Notes: generated by a model not told the origin, from the letters alone. Positions 1 to 8,483 are shown, counted from the first letter of the stretch. The stretch is 64,000 nt of DNA from Cellulomonas_A sp047229345 (GCF_047229345.1 NZ_JBFTER010000013.1:4097-68096), one strand, 5' to 3'. Made by a program: numbers and translations.

Positions 1-1290
1 GCCGACGGCGCCCAGATCCGCCAGTGGACCGACCTCAACGCGCAGAACCAGCAGTTCACGCTCTCCGACTCCGAGGGCGGGCGGGTCCGCCTGGTGAACC
101 GGTTCTCCGGGAAGGTCGTCCAGGTCCAGGACCGCTCGACCGCCGACGGCGCCCTCGTCGTCCAGGGGACCAACGCGAACTCCTACCACCAGCAGTGGGA
201 GCTCGTGCCGGTCGGCTCCGGGAGCGGCGGGGGCGGCACCGGCGAGTGCGGCGGCACCGCCCAGGCGGAGGTCGTGCAGAGCGGCAGCACCTGGACGGCC
301 CGCCGCGGCGGCAGCCAGGTCTACAGCGGGACCGACCTGCGCGCCGCGGTCCAGGCCGGCATCGACAGCCTCACGCCGGGCCGCACGACCAAGGAGCGCG
401 TCGTCGTCCGCGGCTCCGGGACCATGAGCGCGAACAGCCGCATCTCGCTGCGCAGCTACACGACCGTCGAGGTGTGCGGCACGATCCACGTGACCGGCAG
501 CGGCACCGGCGACCAGGCGATCTTCTACGGCCGCGGCGTCACCGACGTCGAGATCACGCGCCTCAAGGGCACCGGGACCCCGAACTACGGGATCTTCATC
601 CGCAACGGCGTCAACATCACGCTCGGCCAGATCGACCTCCGGTTCGACCGGGTCGGCCTCGGCATCCGCATCGACAACCACGGCGACCGCTCCCAGCGGA
701 CCCGCAACGTGCGCATCGACGACGTGTACGTCGCGAACACCGGCGCCGAGGGCGTCGAGACGTACGGCGTCGACGGCCTGACGATCGGGACGGTCACCGG
801 GCGCAACACGGGGTACTCCGCGCTGCTGCTCAACGACACCAACCAGGCAACCGTCGGGACGGTCGACGCGCAGGGCGCCGGGACCGGCACGGGGTACGCG
901 GCGTTCCGGATGGCCAACCGCAACGGCGCGAACGGCGGCTCCTGGGCGACGAACATCCGCGTCGGGACCGTCAAGGCGTCGGGCGGCGGCCGCGGGATCT
1001 TCTGCGTCTCCGAGAGCGGCGGCGCCGTGATCGACCGCGTCGAGATCTCGGGGACCGGCAACAACCCGATCCTCATCGAGAACTGCTACAACGTCACGAT
1101 CGCGACCCGGAGCGGCACGGTCTCGGGCGGGGAGGTCCGCCTCGCAGCACGCACCGAGTTCGCCGGGAACCGCGACATCACGCTGCAGAACCTCACGCTC
1201 ACGAACGGCGCGCGGCTCCGCGAGAGCCCCTGCACCGCGAACCTGACGATCCGCAACGTGACGCCGACGAGCGCGATCACGCGCTGCTGA
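1..1290 (+). CDS. Secreted ricin-lectin / beta-helix protein, 5' truncated by window edge
   Basis: The reading frame is open from the first base, so only the last 429 residues are seen and the start lies upstream. Visible residues 1-70 carry ricin-type beta-trefoil repeats (QIRQW, HQQW, the QxW signature of CBM13-like lectins). A glycine-rich linker follows at about 72-81. Residues 82-429 are a run of short repeated strands (ANTGAEGVETYGVDG, NVTI, DITL) typical of a right-handed parallel beta-helix (pectin-lyase fold), as in polysaccharide lyases and GH28/GH55-like enzymes. No catalytic residues can be assigned, so the substrate is unknown. A secreted carbohydrate-active protein is likely from the domain pairing, which resembles the lectin-bearing GH16 protein downstream. 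A strong hairpin terminator follows. Confidence 0.8.
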   Translation, partial: ADGAQIRQWTDLNAQNQQFTLSDSEGGRVRLVNRFSGKVVQVQDRSTADGALVVQGTNANSYHQQWELVPVGSGSGGGGTGECGGTAQAEVVQSGSTWTARRGGSQVYSGTDLRAAVQAGIDSLTPGRTTKERVVVRGSGTMSANSRISLRSYTTVEVCGTIHVTGSGTGDQAIFYGRGVTDVEITRLKGTGTPNYGIFIRNGVNITLGQIDLRFDRVGLGIRIDNHGDRSQRTRNVRIDDVYVANTGAEGVETYGVDGLTIGTVTGRNTGYSALLLNDTNQATVGTVDAQGAGTGTGYAAFRMANRNGANGGSWATNIRVGTVKASGGGRGIFCVSESGGAVIDRVEISGTGNNPILIENCYNVTIATRSGTVSGGEVRLAARTEFAGNRDITLQNLTLTNGARLRESPCTANLTIRNVTPTSAITRC

Positions 1291-1320
1291 CCGGATCACC
1301 GCGCGCGGTGCACGAGGTCG

Positions 1321-1359
1321 GACGAGGGGTGGTCACCGGACAGGTGACCACCCCTCGTC
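1321..1359. terminator. Bidirectional hairpin terminator
   Basis: A perfect 17-bp inverted repeat (GACGAGGGGTGGTCACC and its complement) encloses a 5-base loop, GGACA. It lies between two convergent genes, 31 bases after one stop and 60 before the other. There is no U-tract, as is common for high-GC actinobacterial terminators. Confidence 0.85.
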
Positions 1360-1418
1360 GCGCGCGTCCGGGCGCGGTTCCCGGTCGAGAGGTCGGAGCC
1401 GGGACCTCGTCGCGCTCG

Positions 1419-1925
1419 TCAGCGCGTCCGGAGCACCTCCGCGACGAACCGCGCGGAGCGCTCGCGCAGCCCGGCGACGCGCCGCTCGACGATCTGCTCA
1501 CGCACGGAGTCCAGGTCGCTGCCCGCCTCGGCGCGCGTCGGGGTGCGACGCACGTTCTGCGAGCACCGGAACTCGGTGCAGATCAGCGTGCCGATCGTGT
1601 CGCCGCGCCGGCCCAGGGCACCGCCGCGGCGCGCGACGTAGAACGACACGTCGTCGGTCTCGACGACGTCCTCGCACCACGCGCACACCGCCCGGCGGCG
1701 CTTGCCCTTCGTCGCGTCGCCCGAGCGGAGCAGGACCCCGACGGGCTCGTCGTCGAGCTCGACGACGACGTACGCGGCGAGCGGAGCCTTGCGGTCACGC
1801 CAGCCGAGGTACTCGAGGCGGTCCCAGCGCAGCGCGTCGAGGTCGGGGAGGGTCGCCTGGGCCGCCTCGCGGCGGGAGGCGTTGACGAAGCAGGCACGGA
1901 GCTGCTTCTCGGTCAGGGGGTTCAT
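1419..1925 (-). CDS. FBP-domain (treble-clef zinc finger) protein
   Basis: 168 residues from the ATG giving MNPLTEKQLR; the longer frame upstream is rich in proline and arginine and unlikely to be translated. The C-terminal half has the FBP / EF-G-binding-protein type treble-clef zinc finger: CAWC near the middle and a second cysteine cluster in ICTEFRCSQNVRR. Members of this family (PF16571-like) bind elongation factor G in the FusB group, but most actinobacterial homologues are uncharacterised. A role in ribosome rescue or fusidic-acid tolerance is therefore only a family inference. It is a single-gene unit, convergent with the upstream lectin gene. Confidence 0.75.
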   Translation of the reverse strand: MNPLTEKQLRACFVNASRREAAQATLPDLDALRWDRLEYLGWRDRKAPLAAYVVVELDDEPVGVLLRSGDATKGKRRRAVCAWCEDVVETDDVSFYVARRGGALGRRGDTIGTLICTEFRCSQNVRRTPTRAEAGSDLDSVREQIVERRVAGLRERSARFVAEVLRTR

Positions 1926-2405
1926 CAGAGTTCTCGGCTTCCGGTGGGTCGGGGCCACCGGCCGGCGCACCGGGCGGTGCACGGCGACGCGTCCGCGACC
2001 CGGGTGTCCGGGCGGCGGGCGGCTGGTGGCGGGGCAGGGGTCAGCCCCGCCCGCACGCTCACCGGGGCACGGCGCGCCGGGGTCGACCGCCCCGGGGAAC
2101 GGTGGACCGGCGTGCTGCCGTGCTCGTGGTCAGAGGTGCGTGACGAGGCTCCCGGGCGCGCCTGAGCAGGCCAGGGCGGCCACCCCGCATCCCGCGATGC
2201 CCAGCATCCGCTCGCTCCCCGTTCCTCCGACGACGCGGCCGCCGCTCAGCACGCGGCGCCCGACCCTCGATGGTGCACCGCGGAGGGCGCCTGAGGCAAC
2301 CGATCTTGCGGGTGCGTTCCGCCACGTCTCCGCCCTCGTCGCACGCGGGCGTCGTCCCCGCCTGCTCCGACGTCCTTCTCGGCCCGACGCGGCACGTACG
2401 TGCGC
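1926..2405. other. 480-base gap with no convincing gene
   Basis: All frames here are arginine/proline-rich shadows with no recognisable domain. The part next to position 1926 must hold the promoter of the FBP gene. No strong hairpin, tRNA or repeat was seen. Confidence 0.6.
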
Positions 2406-2714
2406 CTACCTCCGTCTGTCGAGGTGCGCCTCGATGACCGTGACCGCGAGCCAGTGCCCCAGCCTCCGCGCCAGGTCGAGCGCCGACCCGGTGCCGGGAA
2501 CCGTCGCGAGCGGGTCGGCGCCGCGCGCGAGCAGGTACGCGGTCATGTCCACGTGCAGGGGCTCGCCGAGCTGGACGTACCCCTGCACCTCGGCGTCGAT
2601 CGCGTGCTGCAGCAACGTGAGCCCGTCGACCTCGTCGATGTCGGCTCCGCCGTCGAGCAGGTCACGCAGCATCGGCAGGTCGTCGTTCTCCACGGCCAGG
2701 TGCGCAGGCGTCAT
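2406..2714 (-). CDS. Small ankyrin-repeat protein
   Basis: 102 residues starting MTPAHLAVEN. Ankyrin signatures run through the whole protein: TPAHLAVENDDLPMLRDLL, GADIDEVDGLTLLQHAI, and AYLLARGADPLA near the C-terminus. This gives roughly three repeats, the middle one stretched by an insert (about residues 44-56). Such short bacterial ankyrin proteins are protein-binding adaptors; no partner can be named. It lies 122 bases downstream of the anti-sigma gene on the same strand and could be a distal operon member, but the gap is large enough for its own promoter. Confidence 0.75.
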   Translation of the reverse strand: MTPAHLAVENDDLPMLRDLLDGGADIDEVDGLTLLQHAIDAEVQGYVQLGEPLHVDMTAYLLARGADPLATVPGTGSALDLARRLGHWLAVTVIEAHLDRRR

Positions 2715-2836
2715 CGGTCTCCCGTTCGTGGGTCCACGCAGCGCCGGGTACAGCCGGCAGTGCCGCTGCGACGGTAGCCGTCCCCGTCCGGGACGAGGAC
2801 CACGTCCGGCGGACGGCGTCCGGGCGCGCGCTGCCG

Positions 2837-3595
2837 TCACGCGTCCGTCGTGACCTCCGCCGACGCCAGCGGCACGTCGAGCCCGACGACGCCGAGCTCG
2901 ACCCGGCTGATGCCGTCGAGCGGGACCGCCGACGAGGCGCCGAGCCCCGCCGCGACGCGCGAGCCCGTGCTCGTCCACGTCGCGACGACCGTCCGCTCCC
3001 CCGCGTCGTCGACCAGCACGAGCGTGTAGACCCCGACGGCCAGCTCGGCGGCCTCGTACTCGCACGACCAGTCGAGCCGCGTGCCCCAGCGGGCCGGGAC
3101 GAGCGTCAGGTCCGCGCTGACGCCGGACTGCCCGACCGGGGTCAGCGTCACGGTCCGCGCCTCCGCCTCGGCGACGACCGCGGGTGCGCGCTCGTCGTCC
3201 CCGAGCTGCGCGGTCGCCGCACCGCCGAGGCCGCTCGCCGCGACGAGCCCCACGGCGGCGACCGCGAGGAGCGTGCGCCGGCGACGAGTGCGCCGCTGCG
3301 CCGCGTGCGCGAGCGAGGCGATGGGCACGACCGCCGCCGACGACTCGTCGTCCTCGCCGCCGGACGCGCCCGACCGGGTCGCGCGGAAATCGCCGGAGCC
3401 GCGCGCGGGCTCGGCCGGCGTCGCCACGTCTGCGGGCACCATCCCGAGCAGAGCCGGCATCCCCGCGAGGTCGCCGACCGCCTCCCGGCACGCCGGGCAG
3501 CCCGCGAGGTGCTGCTCGAACTCGCGCCGCTCGTCGGGCGCGAGCGCTCCAAGCACGTACGCGGCGTCCCACTCGCGGTACGGGTCGGCGGTCAT
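2837..3595 (-). CDS. RskA-like zinc-finger anti-sigma factor
   Basis: 252 residues. The N-terminal anti-sigma domain has the zf-HC2 motif (H29, C33, C36 in EQHLAGCPAC), preceded by the usual YVLGALAPDE helix. A disordered acidic stretch (60-100) leads to an Arg-rich stop-transfer cluster and one membrane helix at about 108-130. Residues 131-252 form an extracellular RskA-type beta domain. The start codon overlaps the stop of the sigma gene (ATGA), implying translational coupling and a 1:1 product ratio. By family knowledge it holds the cognate ECF sigma factor at the membrane until regulated proteolysis releases it. Confidence 0.9.
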   Translation of the reverse strand: MTADPYREWDAAYVLGALAPDERREFEQHLAGCPACREAVGDLAGMPALLGMVPADVATPAEPARGSGDFRATRSGASGGEDDESSAAVVPIASLAHAAQRRTRRRRTLLAVAAVGLVAASGLGGAATAQLGDDERAPAVVAEAEARTVTLTPVGQSGVSADLTLVPARWGTRLDWSCEYEAAELAVGVYTLVLVDDAGERTVVATWTSTGSRVAAGLGASSAVPLDGISRVELGVVGLDVPLASAEVTTDA

Positions 3596-4101
3596 GAGGT
3601 CACCCCTCTCTCCTGGAGCGCGAGCCGGAGGGCGCGCAGCGCGTAGTGCAGCCGGGACTTGACGGTGCCGGGCGGGATCCCGAGCTCCGCGGCGAGCTCG
3701 GCGACCGAGCGCCCGCCGTAGTACGCCCCCACGACGACCGCGCGATGCTCGGCCGAGAGCCCGTCGAGCGCGTCGCCGACGAGCCACGCGTCGAGCACCG
3801 CCTGCGTGCCGTCGCCGGTCGGGGCGTCCGGCACGTCCCCCGTCGTGAGCTCGCGCCGCCGGTGGGCGCTGCGCACGTCGTCGACCACGAGGTTGCGCGC
3901 GACCGTGAACAGCCACGCGCGCACCGACGCCTCGGGGCGGGTCAGCACCTCCGGGTTCCGCCACGCGCGCAGCAGCGTCTCCTGCACGACGTCCTGCGCG
4001 CGGGCGGGGTCCGTGAGGCGCACGACGTACCGGTGCAGCGCGGCGCCGTGCGCGGCGTGCACGGCACGCAGCAGCTCGTCGGCGTCGGCGTCGGGGGTCA
4101 T
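3592..4101 (-). CDS. ECF RNA polymerase sigma factor (SigK/SigL-like)
   Basis: 169 residues, full length for an ECF factor. Sigma region 2 spans about 15-85 with the core-binding motif DVVQETLLRAW (37-47). Sigma region 4 spans about 111-163 with the helix-turn-helix ELAAELGIPPGTVKSRLHYA. The region 1-15 shows no sensor extension. It is the middle gene of a YceI / sigma / anti-sigma operon, 20 bases after YceI and overlapping the anti-sigma start by four bases. The arrangement resembles actinobacterial SigK or SigL loci, where the sigma factor controls secreted or membrane proteins; YceI is the natural candidate target. Confidence 0.92.
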   Translation of the reverse strand: MTPDADADELLRAVHAAHGAALHRYVVRLTDPARAQDVVQETLLRAWRNPEVLTRPEASVRAWLFTVARNLVVDDVRSAHRRRELTTGDVPDAPTGDGTQAVLDAWLVGDALDGLSAEHRAVVVGAYYGGRSVAELAAELGIPPGTVKSRLHYALRALRLALQERGVTS

Positions 4102-4121
4102 CGGTGCTCGTCAGCCTGCCG

Positions 4122-4796
4122 TCAGCCGGCCGTGAGGCGCAGGTCGAACTCGACGGCGCCGGTGTCCTCGACGCTCACGAAGCCGAGGTTGGGGGCCTCG
4201 ACGCCGTAGTCGGCGAACGTCACGGGCACCGAGCCGACGACCTGGACCGCGTCGCCGGACGCCGCGATCTGCGCGTCGACCGTGACGGGCTGCGTGACGT
4301 CGCGGATCGTGAGCTCGCCGACCAGCTGGGCGCTCGTCGCGCCCTCCTCGAGCTCCACGGGCTCCGTGAGCTCGAACGTCGCCGTCGGGTAGGTCTCGAC
4401 CTGGAGCGCGGTGCTGCGGAAGTAGTCGTCGCGCCGCGCCTCGTCGGTCGCGATGCTCGCCATGTCGACCTCGACGGTCGCCTCGGTGAGCGAGCCCTCG
4501 GCGACGGTCAGCGTCCCCGTCACGTCCTCGGTGCGCCCGGTGACGGTGATGTCGTTGCCGCTGAGCACCTCGTCGACCCGGTACCCCGCGAACGAGCCGT
4601 CACCGATCGTCCACGTGCCGTCGGTCGCCGCGGGCGCCGCCGTGCTCCCGGCCTCGGCCGCTGCCGTCAGCGTGGGTGCCGCGTCGACCGTGCTGTTCTG
4701 GCTGTCCGCGTAGAGCCGCGGACCCACGATCAGACCCGTCACGAGCACCACCACACCGACCCCCGCACCCGTGATCACCTTCGTGCGCTTGTCCAT
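4122..4796 (-). CDS. YceI-family membrane-anchored lipid-binding protein
   Basis: 224 residues, with a strong ribosome site (AGGAGG) 8 bases before the ATG. An N-terminal hydrophobic helix (about 7-26) anchors or exports the protein. After a Ala/Thr-rich spacer, residues 58-224 form the YceI beta-barrel (TWTIGDGSFAGYRVDE, SIATDEARRDDYFRS, ATFELTEPVELEEG, VEFDLRLTAG). YceI domains bind isoprenoid or other lipid chains in a lipocalin-like fold. It is the first gene of the operon with the ECF sigma and anti-sigma genes, so its promoter is a plausible autoregulatory target of that sigma factor. Confidence 0.9.
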   Translation of the reverse strand: MDKRTKVITGAGVGVVVLVTGLIVGPRLYADSQNSTVDAAPTLTAAAEAGSTAAPAATDGTWTIGDGSFAGYRVDEVLSGNDITVTGRTEDVTGTLTVAEGSLTEATVEVDMASIATDEARRDDYFRSTALQVETYPTATFELTEPVELEEGATSAQLVGELTIRDVTQPVTVDAQIAASGDAVQVVGSVPVTFADYGVEAPNLGFVSVEDTGAVEFDLRLTAG

Positions 4797-5071
4797 CGTC
4801 CTGCCTCCTGCCGCCGTCCGCCCCCGTCGCGACCCGGTCGAGGCCGCCACCCGGTAGACGAGACGCAGGGGCCGATGGTTCACCACGTCTCTATGAGCGG
4901 CCCGTGGGCCCCCCGCGAAGCCACCGAGGGATGTCGGCCGAGGCCGGCCACGCGCGCGTCCCGAGGTCGGGCGACGCGTGCCGAGTCCGTACGACCTGGT
5001 GGCGCGGCGAGGCGTACGCGAGGATGCCGACGAGCGTGAGCAGCGCGCCCGCCGAGCGGAGAGGCACGAGC

Positions 5072-5413
5072 ATGACGACCGCACCGACTCGGACCCGAGC
5101 GCGGCGGCTGTGGCTCGTCGCGACCGTGGTGGCCGGCGTCACCGCGGCCGCCATCTGGGGGCATGCCGTGCCGCGCGAGACCGTCTGCCCCGCGATCTAC
5201 CCGGCGCCCCCCACCTGCACGCACGAGCACCGCGTCGAGACGGGCGTGCTCTGGACCGTCGTCCTCGCGATGACGTACGCCGTGGCGCTCGCCGTCACGC
5301 TGACGGTCGGCCGGCGCCGGCGGCCCCTCGCGGCAGCGGCGGTCGTCGTGCTCGTGCTCTGCGCGGCCGTCGCCTACACGGCGGTTCTGTCCTCGACCGG
5401 GTACGTGCTCTGA
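5072..5413 (+). CDS. Small hypothetical membrane protein
   Basis: 113 residues from the ATG preceded by GGAGAGG. Three hydrophobic helices are visible: about 12-31, 58-78 and 85-108. The loop between helices 1 and 2 has two cysteines and two histidines (VCPAIYPAPPTCTHEH), suggesting a disulphide or metal site outside the membrane. No family is recognised. It is divergent from the YceI operon and separated from the downstream VOC gene by its own intergenic promoter. Confidence 0.65.
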   Translation: MTTAPTRTRARRLWLVATVVAGVTAAAIWGHAVPRETVCPAIYPAPPTCTHEHRVETGVLWTVVLAMTYAVALAVTLTVGRRRRPLAAAAVVVLVLCAAVAYTAVLSSTGYVL

Positions 5414-5434
5414 CCCGGGCGCCGGCCGCACCCC

Positions 5435-5465
5435 TTGCACCTCACGTGACGTGAGGGCCTAGCGT
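5435..5465 (+). promoter_or_regulatory. MerR-type promoter with 19-bp spacer and operator
   Basis: A -35 box TTGCAC and a -10 box TAGCGT are separated by 19 bases. Between and overlapping them lies a near-perfect palindrome, CCTCACGTGACGTGAGG (8-bp arms around one G). An overlong spacer filled by an operator is the hallmark of promoters that MerR proteins activate by DNA distortion. It drives the VOC gene and the MerR-VOC gene, so autoregulation is expected. Confidence 0.8.
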
Positions 5466-5525
5466 CACGAGGAGCGGCACCGTCCGGCGCCGCCCTGCAC
5501 GGCACCGCACGCGAAGGAGCGGACG

Positions 5526-5909
5526 ATGACACGGATGGTCCCGTACCTGACGGTGCACGACGGCGCCGCGGCGATCGAGTTCTACGCCGCCGCGTTCGGC
5601 GCGAAGGAGAGCGGAGAGCGGTACGACGAGGAGGACGGCCGGATCGGCTTCGTGGCCCTGGAGGTCGACGGCGAGCCGCTCTACCTGTCCGACGAGAACC
5701 ACCGGTACGGCGCGTACGCCCCGCGGACGCTCGGGCACGGCACGTCGTCGGTCGTGCTCCACGTGGCCGACGCGGATGCCTCCTACGCCCGCGCCGTCGC
5801 GGCCGGCGCGACGGTCGACCGGGAGCCGCAGGACCAGGGCGACGAGCGGCGCGGCTGGCTGTTCGACCCGTTCGGTCACCACTGGGCGATCTGCTCGCCG
5901 CTCGGCTGA
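5526..5909 (+). CDS. VOC-family (glyoxalase/bleomycin-resistance fold) protein
   Basis: 127 residues, the usual length of a single PhnB/glyoxalase-like VOC unit with two beta-alpha-beta-beta-beta modules: MVPYLTVHDGAAAIEFYAAAFG at the start and FDPFGHHWAI at the end. These proteins bind or modify small electrophiles or drugs; the substrate is unknown. A good ribosome site (GAAGGAG) precedes the ATG. It is the first gene of a two-gene operon with a MerR regulator that itself carries a VOC domain, so the enzyme and the sensor may see the same ligand. Confidence 0.85.
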   Translation: MTRMVPYLTVHDGAAAIEFYAAAFGAKESGERYDEEDGRIGFVALEVDGEPLYLSDENHRYGAYAPRTLGHGTSSVVLHVADADASYARAVAAGATVDREPQDQGDERRGWLFDPFGHHWAICSPLG

Positions 5910-5924
5910 GCGGCAGGTGCGGCG

Positions 5925-6845
5925 GTGGACGACGACGGCGCGTCCTGGCGGGTCAGCGACCTCGCGCACGTGTCCGGGCTGACCGTGCGGACGCTGCACC
6001 ACTACGACGACGTCGGGCTGCTGCGTCCCGAGCGGACGGCCGCCGGGCACCGCGTGTACCGGCGCGCGCACGTCGAGCGGCTGTACCGGATCAGCGTGCT
6101 GCGCCGGTTCGGGGTGTCGCTCGACGACATCGCCGCGGCGCTCGACGACCCGGGCTGGAGCCTCGACGGTGCGCTGCGCGGGCAGCTCGCCGCGCTGGAG
6201 GACCAGGTGCTGCGGATGGAGCGGACCCTGCACCGGCTCACGGACGTGACGTCGGGGATGGGGCCGCGGCGGGGCGAGGACGGCGACGCCGGGCTGCCGC
6301 CGGGCGGGGACGTCGGAGCCGGACGGTTGCCGGGCGAGGACGCGGACGTCGCGCCCAAGCCGCCGGCGGCGCCGCACGGCAGCGACGTGGACGTGTGCCG
6401 CCGGCTGCTCGCCGTCCTCGAGGACACCGCGGTCGTCGCGACCGAGCCGCTGCGCCGGATCGCGGTGCTCGTCTACGCCGACCTCGCGGCGGCGCACCGG
6501 CATCTCGTCGACGTCTTCGGGCTCGTGCCCGGCCCGCTGCACCGGGACGACGACGGCACGGTCGTGCACGCCGAGGTCCGCACCGCCGACGGCATCGTGA
6601 TGCTGCACCGCGTCGCCCCCGAGTGGCGGCTCGCGTCACCGGCGACCGTCGGGGCCGCGACCGGGATGCTCGTCGTCACGGTGCAGGACGTCGACGCGCA
6701 CCACGCGGCCGTCGTCGCACGCGGCGGCACGGTCACCTACCCGCCGACGGACCAGCCGTACGGGGTCCGCGAGTACGGCGCGCTCGGCCCGGAGGGCGAG
6801 CCGTGGTCGTTCTGGTCGCCGCTCGCCGAGCCGCCCCCGGCGTGA
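5925..6845 (+). CDS. MerR regulator fused to a C-terminal VOC domain
   Basis: 306 residues with a GTG start. Residues 8-75 are a MerR winged helix (VSDLAHVSGLTVRTLHHYDD, GLLRPERTAAGHRVYRR), followed by the dimerisation helix (about 80-108). A low-complexity Gly/Asp/Pro linker (110-150) leads to a second domain at about 175-300 that reads as VOC: RIAVLVYADLAAAHRHLVDVF at its start and GPEGEPWSFWSPL at its end. MerR proteins usually bind their inducer through a C-terminal domain; here a VOC fold would do so. It lies 15 bases after the VOC gene, downstream of a MerR-type promoter. Confidence 0.88.
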   Translation: MDDDGASWRVSDLAHVSGLTVRTLHHYDDVGLLRPERTAAGHRVYRRAHVERLYRISVLRRFGVSLDDIAAALDDPGWSLDGALRGQLAALEDQVLRMERTLHRLTDVTSGMGPRRGEDGDAGLPPGGDVGAGRLPGEDADVAPKPPAAPHGSDVDVCRRLLAVLEDTAVVATEPLRRIAVLVYADLAAAHRHLVDVFGLVPGPLHRDDDGTVVHAEVRTADGIVMLHRVAPEWRLASPATVGAATGMLVVTVQDVDAHHAAVVARGGTVTYPPTDQPYGVREYGALGPEGEPWSFWSPLAEPPPA

Positions 6846-6898
6846 CCGGTCCGGACGCCGCGCGCACGGCAACCGCGTCGCGACCGGGGGCTCGGGGC

Positions 6899-7879
6899 TC
6901 ACAGCACGACGACCCCCTTGCCCCCGACCACCCCGGCCTCCATGTCGCGGTGCGCGTCCGCGATCTCGTCGAGCCGGTACGTGCGCCCGAGCGGCACTCG
7001 CGCCCGACCCGCGGCGACGGCGTCGAGGAAGTCCTGCAGCACGTCGGGCGGGAGGTCCGCCGCGCCGCCGGAGTACGCGGTGAGCCGCACGCCGTTCGGC
7101 AGCCAGTCCATCGGGTAGAAGTCGGGGATCGTCCACTCGTCGGAGAGCATCCCGGTGAAGCACGCGGTGCCGCCGGTCCGCACGGCCCGGAGCGTGTCGC
7201 GCAGCGTCGTGACGCCGACGAGCTCGACCGCGCCGTCGACTCCCCCGGGCACGAGCTCCCGCACCTGGTCGGCGAGCGAGCCGTCGTCGACGAGGGCGTG
7301 GTGCGCGCCGGCGTCCGTGAGCAGCCCGAGCCGGTCCGCCGAACGCGAGGTCGACAGCACGGTGAGCCCGCGCAGGCCGCCGAGCACGGTGAGCGCGAGG
7401 CCGACGGACGACGTCCCGCCGCGCACCAGCACGGTGTCCCCTGCACGCGCCTGCAGCCCCACCGTGAGCGACCCGTGCGCGGTCTGCAGCATCTCCGGAA
7501 CGGCGCCGAGCACCTCCCAGGGCAGGTCGCTGCGGAACGGGACGACCTGCGCCGCCGGCACCGCGACGAGCTCCGCGTAGCCGCCGTCGCGCTCGCGGCC
7601 CATGCCGCCCATGAGCGTCACGACCTGCGTCCCGACCGCGACCTCACCGCCGGGCGCTGCCTCGACGACGCCGGTCGCCTCGATGCCGGGGATGCGCGGG
7701 AACGACCCGGAGTACGCCTGCCCGCGGCGGAAGTGCAGCTCGGAGCGGTTCAGCCCGAACGCCCTGACGCGGATGAGCACCTCTCCGGGCGCGACCTCGG
7801 GGACGGCCACCTCACGGACCTGCAGCACGTCAGGGCCTCCCGGCGCGTCGACCACGACGGCACGCATGCGGGCGCTCAC
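6899..7879 (-). CDS. Zinc-independent NADPH:quinone oxidoreductase-like MDR enzyme
   Basis: 326 residues, GTG start overlapping the MarR stop (GTGA). The N-terminal GroES-like domain (GEVLIRVRAFGLNRSELHFRRG) and the Rossmann domain (GDTVLVRGGTSSVGLALTVL) place it in the quinone-oxidoreductase branch of medium-chain dehydrogenases. The cysteine ligands of zinc alcohol dehydrogenases are absent. It should reduce quinones or alpha,beta-unsaturated carbonyls with NADPH in the cytoplasm. Coupling to a MarR regulator fits an electrophile or antibiotic-responsive detoxification operon. It converges on the MerR-VOC gene. Confidence 0.88.
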   Translation of the reverse strand: MSARMRAVVVDAPGGPDVLQVREVAVPEVAPGEVLIRVRAFGLNRSELHFRRGQAYSGSFPRIPGIEATGVVEAAPGGEVAVGTQVVTLMGGMGRERDGGYAELVAVPAAQVVPFRSDLPWEVLGAVPEMLQTAHGSLTVGLQARAGDTVLVRGGTSSVGLALTVLGGLRGLTVLSTSRSADRLGLLTDAGAHHALVDDGSLADQVRELVPGGVDGAVELVGVTTLRDTLRAVRTGGTACFTGMLSDEWTIPDFYPMDWLPNGVRLTAYSGGAADLPPDVLQDFLDAVAAGRARVPLGRTYRLDEIADAHRDMEAGVVGGKGVVVL

Positions 7880-8307
7880 GCGGTCGCCGCCGCGGGGGTC
7901 AGGCGTGCGTCGAGCCGCCCGAGGACCTCGGTGGCGGCCGCGAGCGCGTCCGCGGGCTCGCCGGCGAGGTGCTCCCGCATCGCGTCGTCGAGCAGCGCCG
8001 TCCCCGTGGCGAGCGCGTCTCGCCCCCCGGGCGTCAGCGCGACGAGCGACGAGCGGCGGTCGTCGGGGTGCGGACGCCGGGTGGCGAGACCGTCGCGCTC
8101 CAGGCGGTCGACGAGCTTGCTCGCGGCGCCCACGGTGATGCGCAGGTCCGCGCGGACGTCCTGCACGCGCGCACGGCGGTCGTGGTGATCGACGACGCGG
8201 AGCGCCGACAGCGTCGCGAGGGACACGGCACCACCGTCGCGCAGCCGGTCCTCGAGGTGGTTCCAGAGCCCGGTCTCATACCGGATCAGCAGGTCGAAGA
8301 AGTCCAT
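7876..8307 (-). CDS. MarR-family transcriptional regulator
   Basis: 143 residues from MDFFDLLIRYE. The winged helix occupies about 30-100, with recognition helix ITVGAASKLVDRLERDGLATRR and wing HPDDRRSSLVALT. Such dimers repress their own operon and release DNA on binding phenolic or oxidant ligands. It is the first gene of an operon with the quinone oxidoreductase and overlaps it by four bases. A candidate operator lies just upstream over the -10 box. Longer starts upstream exist but would run through the promoter. Confidence 0.88.
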   Translation of the reverse strand: MDFFDLLIRYETGLWNHLEDRLRDGGAVSLATLSALRVVDHHDRRARVQDVRADLRITVGAASKLVDRLERDGLATRRPHPDDRRSSLVALTPGGRDALATGTALLDDAMREHLAGEPADALAAATEVLGRLDARLTPAAATA

Positions 8308-8325
8308 GCCGATCAGAACTCGATG

Positions 8326-8347
8326 CACCGGAACTATATTCCTGGTG
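8326..8347 (-). promoter_or_regulatory. Candidate MarR operator over a TATAGT -10 box
   Basis: An imperfect inverted repeat, CACC-GGAA / TTCC-T-GGTG, surrounds a TATAGT box read on the minus strand, about 25 bases before the MarR start. The arms match except for one bulged base. Overlap with the -10 box suits autorepression. The -35 box is not clear. Confidence 0.5.
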
Positions 8348-8483
8348 ATCTTTCGCGCGTGCCGCCCCTCCCGCGGCCCAGTGCCGTAACCACGTGGCCG
8401 GTCGAATATCTCCCGCGCACCGCGCTCCCGGACCAGACTCGGGGCATGACGCACCCTCGACCCGGCCGCCCGGTCGACCACCC

